Of a stretch of DNA of 64,000 bases, positions 12,105 to 24,300 are shown one piece after another. Origin of the DNA: Mansonella perstans (lineage: Eukaryota; Nematoda; Chromadorea; Rhabditida; Onchocercidae); assembly GCA_037074765.1 (NCBI GenBank), contig JBAMDO010000569.1:620001-684000 (forward strand), given 5' to 3'. Positions within the stretch are counted from its first letter, which is position 1, and every line of letters starts with the position of its first letter. The notes below the pieces were generated by a model. That model worked only from the letters and a program-made list of their open reading frames with translations, was not told where the DNA came from and did not search any database. Both the position numbers and the translations under genes were made by a program.

Positions 12105-12330
12105 CCATTCTTTCTATCAATCACATAAAATGATTTTCTTCCAAGGGATTTGTTTTTGGAATCAAACAAACAATTCAGAAAAAATGATGAAAATCAGAAG
12201 GCTTTTTTTGAACCTTAATTTCTATCTCTTTCCACAACTATTTCCTGTTCGAATATACCCTTTTACTTATATTATGAAAAATCAATCAATTTATGTTTGG
12301 ATGCAAAGAGTTTGGTGAACTTTAAATTTA
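12105..12330 (+). repeat. Tandem duplication, unit B (degenerate copy)
   Basis: The diverged second copy. The ATG at 12184 opens MMKIRRLFLNLNFYLFPQL, but the downstream half has lost its frame relative to unit A. Together the two units look like an old local gene duplication in decay, or a fast-evolving secreted-protein locus. Confidence 0.5.
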
Positions 12331-13162
12331 AAAAGATCTTGAGTTAAGAGTATTTGAATCTAGAGACAAAAATGAGAATCATTAAAAATGTCTTTTCACG
12401 ACGAATCATAGCAAAGGTACCACTTTGAGCCAATTTTGAGGACTCCTTCGGTACTTAATCACTAGCTTCACAACAACTTTAAAGTGAAAAGAACGGGAAA
12501 TGCATGAAAAACCTGTCTTATTTTGATAATTACGCAGGTAGGAACATTTGATTTGTGGAAAATTCAAAACTATAGAAGTTATCACCAAGTACAACTAAAA
12601 ATGAGGTAAAAATGAGATGAATAGTAATATAATTCACTATCATACTTTTCACCTACTGGAATACTATTTTTCCCCCACAAACATATTCTCTACTTCTCCT
12701 TTCTAACTGTAATTTTCATCTGTTTATTAACATTGCTCGCTATTTACCACTACTATTCATCAGAAAAACCTATTAAGATCAAATACTCTCCTGCAATATT
12801 TTCTCTTATTCTCGACTCTGCCGGATCTCTGATGCTTTTTTTTTTGGCTTTTTTCATTTCTGCAATTGTCGAAGAAGACTGCTCAATCATATGACAAATT
12901 CAAAAAAGTTTGATATGGAAAAAAACATGAAATAAAATGACACACAATAATAGCTTGAAAAATTAATTTAAACTAGACAAATTTAAAATTTAAATGAAAT
13001 CAAAAAAAATATCATAAATAGAAAGCAGAAAATTGTTTACGAAGGAAAACATTAACAAATATTATATGTAAAAAACAGACTTTTTGTATATGGTAGAAAT
13101 GAAAAGATTGAAAAATTTTTTATTTTCTCCAGCTATTGATCAAGTGTGTGCAAAAGCATCGA

Positions 13163-13254
13163 CTACTCAGGATCAATGTTATTATAGCATGATGACGATA
13201 ATGCAGAAATCTGTTTGACTTTATAGGCCTTACTGATGCGGCTGCGATATAAAG
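13163..13254 (-). CDS. Possible terminal exon, unidentified
   Basis: A minus-strand acceptor (TTTCCTCACAG) precedes a 92-nt segment whose open frame reads LYRSRISKAYKVKQISALSS and ends NIDPE then TAG. The preceding exon would have to end in phase 1. The ATG-started piece just upstream (about 13300-13350, MKNFELLKCTK) ends in phase 2 and does not join. Function unknown. Confidence 0.25.
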
Positions 13255-14553
13255 CTGTGAGGAAAATAATAAAGAGAAGTTGTTTAATGATTACTTTAGT
13301 GAGCTAAGAAATGCGGACTTAGTACACTTCAATAATTCAAAGTTCTTCATCTTTTATAATGGTAATCTTTACTATCGAATATCTTACCTGTTCATCTCTG
13401 AAAATAGCTATATATAATTTAAGTACAAGAAAAGACTACATCATTTCTCATCCAATAACATGCATCAAAACTTGGAGAGCATGAAAACTATATAGTGGAG
13501 AAATGACAGCTTATTTAAAGAAATTTGTGCTGAAAAAGTTGTTCATTGGATTTAGATTAAAGCTTAACATTTTTAATAGAAATTTGAAAAATTTACAGTG
13601 ATAAATTGCAGATCCATCGATACCACAACACGCTAAATATTTAAGTTAGAATAAACCAACATATCGAGTTCTACATCCGAATATTTTCTTTCGATCACAG
13701 AAGTGGAATAATATAGTAGCATTGAATATGGAATTAATTAAGGAGTTATCATAAGAATAGAACAGATTTTTAGTTCTTCAATGTCCAATAATTTTTATTA
13801 AAACAGTCGGTAGTAGATTCAAAAAAATCCATAATTTCATGGAATCTCTTCAAACGAAAAACTTTTATCCAGTGTTTGCTATCATGATATTTTTCAATAG
13901 GAATGAGGATGCTAAAAATCGCTTCATATTCTCAGCTATTCCATCTTTTTTCGCTCATCATAGAATTTGCAAAAACCTCCCAGTATTATTGGAAAGCATT
14001 TTAGAGGTCTTCAACTCCAATCAAAAAGAATACGAATAAAACACTGACAGAACAATATCATAACTTATACCTAAACCATTAAAGGGAGATTCCATATTCT
14101 TACTTAAAGTTAGCATATAGTAGCTCAATCCTTATCTGTTTCCGTATCATATTTTTCACTATTTCCTTGCCACTCATTTTCCAAGCTATATGAACATTGT
14201 TTCTAATATTATACATTTTAAAGTAAAAGATAACTTAAATTCAAGCGAAAAAAATTTAACTTGCCTTCCATATCTTAAAATAAAGAAATGTAACCTAGCT
14301 TATAAATCTGAAAGCGAAAAATTGTCATAATTTGGAGTAATTTGTTTAGATCATATCGCTTAATTACTAATTAGTCGGAAAATGCTTTCGTTATTGTCTG
14401 TATGTTAATTTAATCATTTGTGTTGATATTCGAAGAACTACACATATGTGGACGATGATTATTCGGAATAAAATTCTAAGAATATGCAAATAATCATTCG
14501 GGATCCAAATGTTTTGGAAATTAAAATCAAAATAATAATTTTAAGACTGGCAA

Positions 14554-14780
14554 ATTAATTAAAGAATGAGGTGAAATCAGTATGTGGCAAACAAAATAGT
14601 TTGGGTTTTACAATTTCAGACACAAATGACACAGTTATTCTTATGAAATGGCGAGAAATGCAGTTTTTTGGTTAAGCATAATTAATTAAAGAATGAAGTG
14701 AAATGAATGCTTGGAAACAAAATAGTTATACAACTCCAGGAACGAATGTCATGTTTATTCCGCACGAAATGAAAGAAAAA
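14554..14780 (+). repeat. Two-copy direct repeat, period about 127 nt
   Basis: ATTAATTAAAGAATGA occurs at 14554 and again at 14681. Similar following sequence (GTGAAAT, ACAAAATAGTT, CAAATGACA/CGAATGTCA, TTATTC, GAAATG) continues for roughly 100 nt in each copy. No coding frame is shared. Confidence 0.6.
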
Positions 14781-14842
14781 GGAAGTCAGATGAGTGGAGT
14801 TATCATCGTTCGGAATCGCCATTCAACACAATCTTTTATATC

Positions 14843-16236
14843 ATGTTAAAGAGAAGCATTTTATTAGTTATTCTTCATATTTACGGAAATAAATTACATT
14901 CACTGTGATCATTTGAGTTATGCTAAGGTCAGCGATGTTAAAATTTAACTATTTTGATATGAAGATTAGAATACTTTAAATGTCACTTTATAACTGAGTG
15001 ACATTGTGACCTCTCTGTTATTATACTGAGTACAGCATAAGAGATGTTTTTTCGAATCAGAATGTAATTCATTCTTCTTCAAAAGACCGATGAAAGCTCT
15101 GTCGAGCATAAGTTAGTTATTGTCGTACATGTTTTTGATATCTCAACCAGATGCTCGAAATGTGTCAGATTTAATAATTTCTCAATTACGAAATGAGATG
15201 AATTTGAATCAGAGGAACTATGATTACACCAATATTCACGGAATGTGTAATAGAATCTCAAACATCAATCTGACAATTCCACTGTAGAAGAAAGATTAGA
15301 AATAAATCAATATTGTGTCAATTATGCAGACAACGACTTTACCGTAAAAGCAAGAAATATTTTGGTAAAAGTTGACGAATCTGACTTGTATGTATCATGG
15401 ACCCTTGTTATAAATCAAAATACCAAAGAAACATTGAAAACAAAGTTTAAGAACTGAGAAGTCAGAAGTTCCTACTAACTTCAGTTGGTGTTTAATCTCC
15501 ACTGTTAATATTATAAAGTCAATTTTTAAAAATATCATTTCTTGTTATACAAATTTTTTGAACTTTTAAAAGTTTTCACGTCTTAGTGTTTTTCACGTGC
15601 CATTGATATTGACCGAAAATGTACTTGTTTTGTTTGTTAATTTTGTAAAATTATCTTTCTTTCTGCAGAATGAATTGTTCTTCCTTGACAACTATGAAAC
15701 AATAGCTTTCAATCTTACGGTGATCTGGCACCGAACCGAAAATAGTGAAGAGATATTCAGGTCATATACTTAAATTTTTTAACAGTATTTTTACAACAGT
15801 TTGTAAAAAAACATATTGGTATATTGCGAAAATGTCTCAGCAAAAATGGATAGATAGAGGGTAGACGAATGTGCTGACATTGTTTTTCCTCTAATCTAAT
15901 AAGAATATATCAATATGTCTTTTTGGCTGATCAGTGAATTTGGCTGATCGGTGGATATAGTATTCAATAAGAATAAGCATATTAATATAATTTTTTTTTT
16001 TGATTTGCATTACATACGGCCAAGTGACACATTCCGAAAGCTAACGTCACAGCGGCGCAAAAAAGATTTACGGCACAAACTAATCAGATGACTTATACGT
16101 CATTCAATGTTATTGCTTTTCCATATTTGAATATGGTATTCGATTTTCGCTAATTTTCCATTAGTATCATTTTTTCTGCAGTAATACATTCCCGGATATT
16201 TCTTCAAGCACGTTACGTTCACTTGATGAATCATGA
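14843..16236 (+). pseudogene. Coding-like cluster: fast-evolving or decayed secreted-protein gene
   Basis: Several plus-strand pieces look protein-coding. At 14843 MLKRSILLVILHIYG resembles a signal peptide. At about 15042 HKRCFFESECNSFFFKRPMK follows an ACAG acceptor. From about 15110 a frame contains VSDLIISQLRNEMNLNQR. At about 15280-15450 a shifted frame contains ARNILVKVDESDLYVSWTL. Exon 15669-15760 (NELFFLDNYETIAFNLTVIW) splices in perfect phase to 16182-16236 (SNTFPDISSSTLRSLDES then TGA). The last two exons make a convincing pair with a CTGCAG acceptor on each. The earlier pieces are separated by a stop or frame shift unless very short introns (about 39-49 nt) are used. Family unknown. 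It is either a real gene whose introns I cannot place or a pseudogene. Confidence 0.4.
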
Positions 16237-16876
16237 ACTGGAGTAAGCAATCAAGTTGGGAATCTCATTCCCATGACGGTCCCGTATATTGGAATTGCAA
16301 AAATACTGAGGAAATCCAATTCCGGAAAATCCGATGATTTCTCAGCAATTGATACCACACAAAAATATTGTTATGAAGTGTAATAAACATTTGATAAAAT
16401 ATACAAACGAATGGCTCATTTGAAATGTCGAAATATCATAGAAATATACGAATTGATTAATTGATCAATTGATCAAATTTTGCTTTGAAAATACAGCCCT
16501 AATTAGGAGCTTATTATTGATATGTGGTGATATTTTGCATTTCCAATTTTTACCAACCAATTTTTACCATCGTTTTCTAATAGTATTAATTTGATAAGTA
16601 AAACCTACGATTGATGCTTGGCAAAAAAAAAATTTTTAAAAATTTAAGTCCATGTGCAATTTCTACCATTGGCCTTATTTTTAGTAATTTTGGCAAGTGT
16701 GCTGAAAAACACCAGCCTTAATCCAGTTTTTATATAAAAAGCTTAAATTTTATTGCAGCATCTTGACATGCCATATGACATTTTTCGTATGACAAAAAGG
16801 GATATAAAATAATATGAAGATATCAAAATTTCTTGATTAAAAAAGCAGAAGTGTCAAGTGTTTCACTTGATATCAA

Positions 16877-17596
16877 ATGGTCGAAAAAGCTAAAAATTAC
16901 GCAGTTGCGGTAAGTGAAAGAGATTTGAATAATTATTTGTAGGCTAATCAGTCAATTAACTGTGTTCGTTAAGTTATAGAAAGTAATTGTTGTTAAAAAT
17001 TCATAGTATACATTTTACTAAATTATTGACGTGTTTGCTTCACTTTTATTACGTTTCTTTCCTATGCAAATATTAACTTTACAGCAATATTATGCATTTA
17101 TAGCGGAATATAGTAGTATCCGGAAAAATTTCATTCAAAAAAAAGTTTGTTTTTTTCTGGCGTGCATAAAACTTCCAAATTTCCTTTCTTTTTCAAATAA
17201 TGTTTCCACCGTTTTTTTTTTTAAATTTTAATTAAAAAAGTCGATCGATTGCTTTTATTGTGTTCTGTGCAGTTTTTTAACCAAAAACGATTTTGATTTT
17301 TTCAAACTGTCATTATACTTTTTGTTGCCTAGTTCGGCAATTAAAATAAAAATTGTTTGAGATGAAATGAATGATCGTTCACAGAAAAGATTTTTAAAAT
17401 ACGAATTAATATGCTTCACATTTTAGCGTTCTGACAAACTTTCCCATAAATTCATTGCATTAATTTCAAACAAATCAAAAGTGAAATGTTTAAATGTGCA
17501 CAATAATTGATTTAACAATGAAGTTTGGATTTGCAGAAAAAAATTAAACAACAGTTATGTTCCATAATCTACATGAATTATGGTAGATCTTGTTGA
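16877..17596 (+). CDS. Possible small gene, three short exons
   Basis: The ATG at 16877 opens MVEKAKNYAVA and runs into a perfect donor (GCG/GTAAGTG, exon 16877-16909). An acceptor (CTTTACAG) at 17084 starts a phase-compatible exon 17085-17144 reading QYYAFIAEYSSIRKNFIQKK with donor GTTTGT. A third exon may be 17537-17596 (after TTTGCAG, ending in TGA), or a shorter one near 17272. The product would be about 50 residues and basic, with no recognised family. The clean first donor and the matching phase are the main support. Confidence 0.3.
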
Positions 17597-18959
17597 AAAA
17601 AAAGATTTACAAATTATCACAAAATCTACATAAATCTTGGAATTTTAAAAATATTTAGGAAGAGTTCGAAAAAATTACTTATTACTTACTTACTATGATA
17701 ATAACAAGCTTATCATGAATATGATATCTATGCTTAACAAATTTTTTAAAAAGAAATATGGTTTATAAAAATTTTTTAAATTATCGATATCGTTCTTTCA
17801 GAAGTTTAACTTTTTTGCAGGAATTTTTTTACTGCTTCCCTTTTACAGTTTTTTCGACTAATTTCGAGAAAAAAAAGTAATCGAACAACTGCTAGGAGAA
17901 CTGGAAATAGTTGTTGATTGATAATTGAAGGCATGAAAAAAAAAAATTAAAATTCACACAAAACATGGTAGATATTAAAAAATTTCTTATGATATATAAT
18001 TTACTCAAATCAAACGATAACACTAATGTTCTATGTGCAAAATGTACCATCCAAATTTAATAGAAATTTCTCAAAATCAAAATATTTAATTGCAATAATT
18101 AGCGTTATGTTAAGCTTAAATATAGTGAGTTCAATTAGGATAAACTTACACTTTGGAAAAAAACAAAGCAGAAATAACTATTAAACTTATTTGTGTATTT
18201 TTATTTACTAATTTTTTTTAGCATTAACTAATCTTTTTTATAATCAATGAGCACAATATTTAAATGACAGGTGTAGATATTTAATGAAATAATAAAAGCA
18301 AAAATGACAAAGAAATTAAAAAAGATAAGGTAAGAAAAAAAATGAGAAAAAGAAAAAAGAGTGGAAAAAAACGGAAAAATAAAATTAAGGACAATTTAAA
18401 TTCATTTTTTCACCTCTTTCGCTTTTTCCATCTTCATTTTCCTTACATCTTTCGCCATTTATGTCAATGATGTATTATCACTTCCTATTCTAATTCCAGT
18501 AATTAACTAATTTTTACGCTCAAATCAACAAATTATCTGTAAAGCTTTGTTTGAATCATGATCAACTAATTTTTCTTTCCTCTCGAATAACTAGTATGTT
18601 ACACGAATCATTCGTTTACATATTTTACAAAGGTTTACAAAAATATGTGAATACGGATATATCGGATACCCGGAAACAAAGTCAAAAAAACATGACAGTA
18701 ATAGATTAATAAGACATGTAATAAGAAACTGCTTTTTTTTTTAAAAAACAAATAGATTTTTCGTTCCTGTTAAAAAAAAGTTTTTTTTTGTTACATAATG
18801 TAGTTTTCACACACCTTCCAGGCATTTAGATTCCTTTTTGGAAAGCATCTAAACAAATTTTTAACAGGTATTTCTATCCAGTTGAAATATCTATTTATAA
18901 GCAATCTCAAAAAATCCTTAAACAATTGTCATTCGCTCAGCATTTATTCAAATCAAAAA

Positions 18960-20192
18960 ATGCTTGTCAAAATTGTGGTATGTATTTCTTTTTTCAATAT
19001 TTTAAAATAATTATTTAGTTAATTGTTTTATACGATTATTTTTAAAATATTTACAAAAACAATTAGCTATTAATGTCATAAATTTTTCTCTTACAAAAGA
19101 TAATTACTGTAATTATTTTTTTTTAAAATAACTATAACTTAATTTTGTTATATTTGGGAAGATTTACCATTAAAAAATAATTAAATTGATAGGACAATCT
19201 TAAATCATTTCATCAGTGAACGAATCAGATTGTATTCAGATTTTTATTAATTAATTCTGTGGAATTCCGGTAATTCCTCTCCTTTGAAAAATTATGTATG
19301 CATTTTTAGGTACTATTAATGGTAATATTTGCGCAAAGTTCAATATGTTTTGCGCATAAGTGTTGCTGTCAACAGTCAGTACCAATGCTCCCACCATTAT
19401 CACCATTGCCACCACTGCCATCGTTATTACCACTTTTCCCATGCTGCGGCGAAAAAAACCAAAATGGTTGCGGGGGATGTAACCCATGTGGTCTGAACAT
19501 TTTAGGATGTGAGCTATGTGACAAAACGTAAATATACGATTAGCTTAACCGTTGTTTTGCTGAAATTTCAAAATATCATTAAATTCAGAAATTTTATTTG
19601 TTACAAAATTTATAATTTATTTACTTTATTTACTTTTTTATTTTTTACCATATTATATGGTAAATATGGTATAATTATATGGTATAATTTTACCATATTA
19701 TCATAAATTAATTGTAATTAGCAGTGGCAAAGTAATTATTATTACAAAAAATTGCAACAGTCTTAAGTTAAATTTTACTTTTGCTTCTTTTGCAACAAAT
19801 AAAATTTTATATTATTTATGACTATTATTTATTTTTGCAGTTTACCTCAAGCATCACCATGCAATCTACCCTTGTTACCTCCTGGTTTGCTACCAATGCA
19901 ACCATGTAAACCATCGACATCGCAATCATCATATCCACTGCCACCGCAACAACCATATCCACTCCTACCGCAATCACAACAAGAGCTACAAGTGCTATTT
20001 CCACCGCAATCACCACAAGCGTCATTTCCATCGCACTTTCCAAATAAACAATTTCCACTCAATCTACCATCACCACTATCACCATCATCACCATTATTAT
20101 CACCACAGTCACCACCATTACCACCACTACCACAAAAAGCACCAGCCGCATACCAAGTATCGCCTTACGGAAAAGGACAATTTGTGCGATAA
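18960..20192 (+). CDS. Secreted Cys-rich/Pro-rich protein, possibly structural
   Basis: Three exons: 18960-18977 (MLVKIV), 19310-19527 and 19841-20192, joined by GT-AG introns with agreeing phases, giving 195 residues. The first exon plus the start of the second form a signal peptide (VLLMVIFAQSSICFA) followed by HKCCCQQ. Residues about 22-79 carry a Cys-rich block with ten cysteines around a Pro/Leu segment (PLSPLPPLPSLLPLFPCC, then GCGGCNPCGLN). The last exon is a low-complexity Pro/Gln/Ser/Leu tail ending SPYGKGQFVR. Composition and architecture resemble filarial cuticle, eggshell or microfilarial-sheath structural proteins, but I cannot assign it to a named one. The gene stands alone between the gene-poor block and the TolB-like gene. 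Confidence 0.7.
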
Positions 20193-21375
20193 TGAAGAAA
20201 TGAAATTGTCTAGAGCAAGCGAAAAGGAGCAAGAAAATTCTTCATTGTTACTGCTTTACTTTTACTCTAAATTTCTCAAATTTCAATATTTGTAACAATA
20301 ATTCAACATCTGAGGTATTTTCTTGCAAATTAAAATTTCCATCTCTCCAAGCTATCAATGCTCTAGCTATCAGTGCTCTTTTTTCGAAAAATTTAAAATT
20401 TTCTTATATTTTATTAAATTTTTAATTAGAAAATTAAACTGTCGTCTGATTTATAATAACTATGTAAAATATTAACATAAAAGTATTATTTGTCTTATTG
20501 CTTTTTTTTGTCACTAACAATGGATCCTTTTTAGTAAAAACATAATATCTTAAAGCAATCCAATTTTCAAATGTGAAATAAATCTTAACAAAATTTAACA
20601 GTCTTTTTTCTTTTTTCTTTCAAACATACTTTTACTTCTTGCTATGCTTACTGGTGTAATTTTTGAATTCAGATGTAAAGTTTCAAATCTGAAACAATTC
20701 AATTTGAATTAAAATTTACATTGTCACTGTGAAATAACAATGCTACTTTCTTTCTTATTTTGTTCAACTAAAATTGTATTATCTATTGTTGAAATAAAAA
20801 AGCGAAATATAAAAAATTTTTGTTAAAAACGATAGTAATATATTTTTCCTATGATTTAGAAACCATTCAAAGGTACAGTGATTTCGATTCAGCATAGCAA
20901 TTTCTAACTATTATTCAACAGCCAACAATAATTATTATTTAAGAAGGTAAAAGCAAAGTTTCATTGATGATTTTTATTCGATAACATAAAATATTACGAT
21001 AATTACAGTTGGATTTTTTTTTCCTTTACGTTAACTCAATTCGATGAAAATATGACAACATTTTTAGAATACTGTCAACGTTATGGATTTGCCAATAAAT
21101 GTTCTAACCAACATTTTCAATTTTAAATTTATGAACAACACTTTTCCCAATTCAAAAATTCCAGCCAGTAGCACTTTTTACCTTTTGCTTTATTTGGAAT
21201 AATCTTTACTTTTATTCCCTGCAGTGAACAATGTAAAAATTAAAAAAAATTACTCACAAAACTTTAAAAAGCAATTCACCGTAAACTGATCAAACAGTAA
21301 CTAATAAAAAGAAAAAACAATCAACTAATTTTTCTGAAAAAAAAATTTGTAAAATATTGAATTTCGTATTGAACA
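20193..21375. other. Intergenic, 1.2 kb
   Basis: AT-rich sequence between the Cys/Pro-rich gene and the convergent TolB-like gene. No exon-like piece was seen. It holds both 3' regions. Confidence 0.6.
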
Positions 21376-24300
21376 TTAAATTTTGCCAATTAGTGCCAGG
21401 TATAAATTCAACTGTTGATGGGCATCAGTGGTATTTCGGCTCCACAGTAATTTTAGACCGTCATGAGATATTGCCGGATATAAATTCTTATAATTACGAC
21501 CAGCGGTAATCTAGAAAAATAACACTGAGAATATCAAATGGGCATTTTTTGTATTACTGATTAACCAACCAGTACTAATTTAAAAAATATGATTTTTGAA
21601 TTTTTTCGAAATCTAAATATGCAATAAATTCTATATTTCATATGAATTTCGAACAAATTTCTTTAATTAAAATTCATGCCTTTTCTAATTCGCTTCCATC
21701 AGTGTTAATAGCAAAAATGTTAAATGTATCATCTTCTAAAATATCATTCGAGACAAACAAAATTCGTTTATTGCTTAAAAATGTAGGCCATAAATTTGTT
21801 CCACTTTTCGTCAATTGTCTCAAACCACTGCCATCACTATGTATCAGAAATATTTGTGTGCCAGTTAGTTCGACTGCATTATATCTGCAAAACAAATATA
21901 ATAATAACGATAAATAGAAATATAGTATAATAATAATGATTAATAATAAATAATATTAATAAGAATGAAAATGATAATTAACAAATAATAGTAACAAAAA
22001 CAATAATAATAATTAGTAATAGTAACAAAAGTAATTGAAATAGTTATTGTTGTGAATAAATAGATGAAAAATAAAGGATTGTACAATTTTTTTTTTAAAA
22101 AAAAAAGACATAGAAACGCATGTGTCAGTTTTCCGAAAAGACTGAAACTTACTGCTGCAATAACCAGCGATATTTGATTATCTGAATGATTGATGTTGGA
22201 CGTGAAGCATGAAAAACAATAAATCGTCCATCAGGACTTAATTTTGCACCACCCTCATAACCAATAGTCTTTGTTATCTAGGAAAATAAAGTATTATAAT
22301 ATTAATTATTATTATGGTGACAATATGATAGTTTTCTGTTACAATTCTTCCTTTACAGTCATTCTTAAAGCTTATTTCTAACAATTTACTCGTCAAATAT
22401 AATGCATTTTCAGGCGATATTATATTGCAGTAATTTTGATTAGAATGTAAATACTTCAAATCAAACCTATCCATCAATTGACAAATGACATTAGGAATGC
22501 GGTATCAGTGAAAGATAATAGAAAAGTTGACAGCAGATACCGAATGTAATCGTTTCTATATTGGTTATCAAATAAGTGAGTTAGAACTAAAACCAATACT
22601 TGTTTAGGATTTTTTCCATCCACATCCATTGTCCATAAATCAGGATCACCATTTCTTCTTGAAGTAAAGATGATACGTTTACTGTCTGATGATATACTTG
22701 CTTCACCATCATAACCTAAAAGTCATAACTTAAATTAATTTAAACTTGCTGCAATTGATAACTATGGATCATTTTATCATGCACCATTTGTGTGATTGTA
22801 AAGACACAAACTAATGTCGTAAACTAACTTTTTGTGCGGAAAATAAAACAGATGAAAAACACTGTTTATTAGCTACAAAAAACAAAAGAAAATTGCAAGG
22901 CGAAAAAACGCATTATGCATGCTAAATGCAGTATGTTAGTAATGTGCATACAGTAAATGCAAAATAACCTGATGTATTTGTTAGACGTTGAATAAAATTA
23001 CCATATTTGTTCACTTTAACAAGTTCAAAATCTGGATATAAATCCAAAATATGTGATCTTTTACCTGCAAAAATGTGAATAGATAACTATTAAACTTCTG
23101 TTATTAGTAAAAAAAAAGATGAGGGAAAATTACAGTGTGAGGAAATATGATGAATTCAGGAGCATATTTTACACTTAAGTAATATTAAACTTGAATATTT
23201 TGAAATCGCGCAAAAAATTTTCATTCAAAAAAATTTCACTTTCTCTCCAAGTGCCAATAATGATTAAGTGCGTGCTAAAGGTTAAATTTAAGAATTAAAA
23301 GGTGAGTAGGACAATTTTTTGGGTTAAATTTATACAATTAAAAAAGTAACAAAAAAAATAATACATTCCTAAAGTTGCAAAATTAAAGCTGAAAGGAAAT
23401 TTTACAAATTTCTTTTATCCATGATTGTTCTGCACCACTACATGCTTGTCGTGGACAACTGTTTAAGCTGGAACGATTAGCAGTAATAATATTACTAGCA
23501 TAAATTATATTATCATCAGATACATATACCGGTGAACGGGCAGCACCAATACCTAAAAAATTCGTATCACTTTTTTTTTTTTTTTGTAAAGGAATGCCAC
23601 CAAGATTAGCTCATATGCCATATGTTATATGTCAACGCGCATCGCATATGTCGCATATGTCAAAATGAATGATTACAATTATTGAAAATATACAAAAATT
23701 TAATGAGAAAACTACCTGCGCTTAATCGCCTGATTCTTCGCGATGCATTTGCAAGATCTAAATCGAATATCTAAATAAAATAAGTTGATGAATTCTGATT
23801 TTTTTTGATGATACTTCATACTTATCAAATTAAAATCTCATTTAATAACACATGAAACAAACCTGTTCACAAGTTACATCATAGAGATGTGTACCATATC
23901 CTTCATAAATTACTCTTTTATCATCGATACTATAAAATAAGAAATGATTTTAAAATGGTTATAAAATTTCCGCAAATTAAGTACTATTGCACAGTAATAC
24001 AAATGAATATAATTTCGTTAAAATTACATGTACTTATGATAACAAATACAGTATTTCCAACAAGTATGGACGTTATTTGTTACTGTTAGCTTCTTATCGT
24101 AATTTAAATTACCGTATAAACGTAATTTAAATTACCATATTTATAAAGAGATTAGGTAAATTTTGGTTCTCAAAAAACCAGCGCGTTTTTAAATATGTAT
24201 ATATAAATAAAAAGCATTTAAATTGTAGATATTTAAGCAGCGTTAAATTGGAATTAATAGTAATGCCTCATGTAACTACAAATTACCTGAAAGAACCTGC

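Larger units (their letters stand above)
7372..18959. other. Gene-poor block of 11.6 kb with coding-like fragments
   Basis: No conserved gene was recognised. The block holds a diverged tandem duplication near 11.6-12.3 kb, a plus-strand coding-like cluster at 14.8-16.2 kb, orphan minus-strand terminal exons at 10136-10261 and 13163-13254, a possible small plus-strand gene starting at 16877, a two-copy repeat at 14.55-14.78 kb, and otherwise AT-rich low-complexity DNA. The individual pieces are listed separately. Confidence 0.6.

Noticed and set aside
12406..12594. Minus-strand 62-residue ORF
   Set aside because: Overlaps the degenerate duplication on the opposite strand and shows no coding character.
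19825..20062. Minus-strand ORFs of low-complexity Gly/Cys/Val opposite the Pro-rich exon
   Set aside because: Antisense shadows of the CCA-rich repeat codons of the real plus-strand exon.
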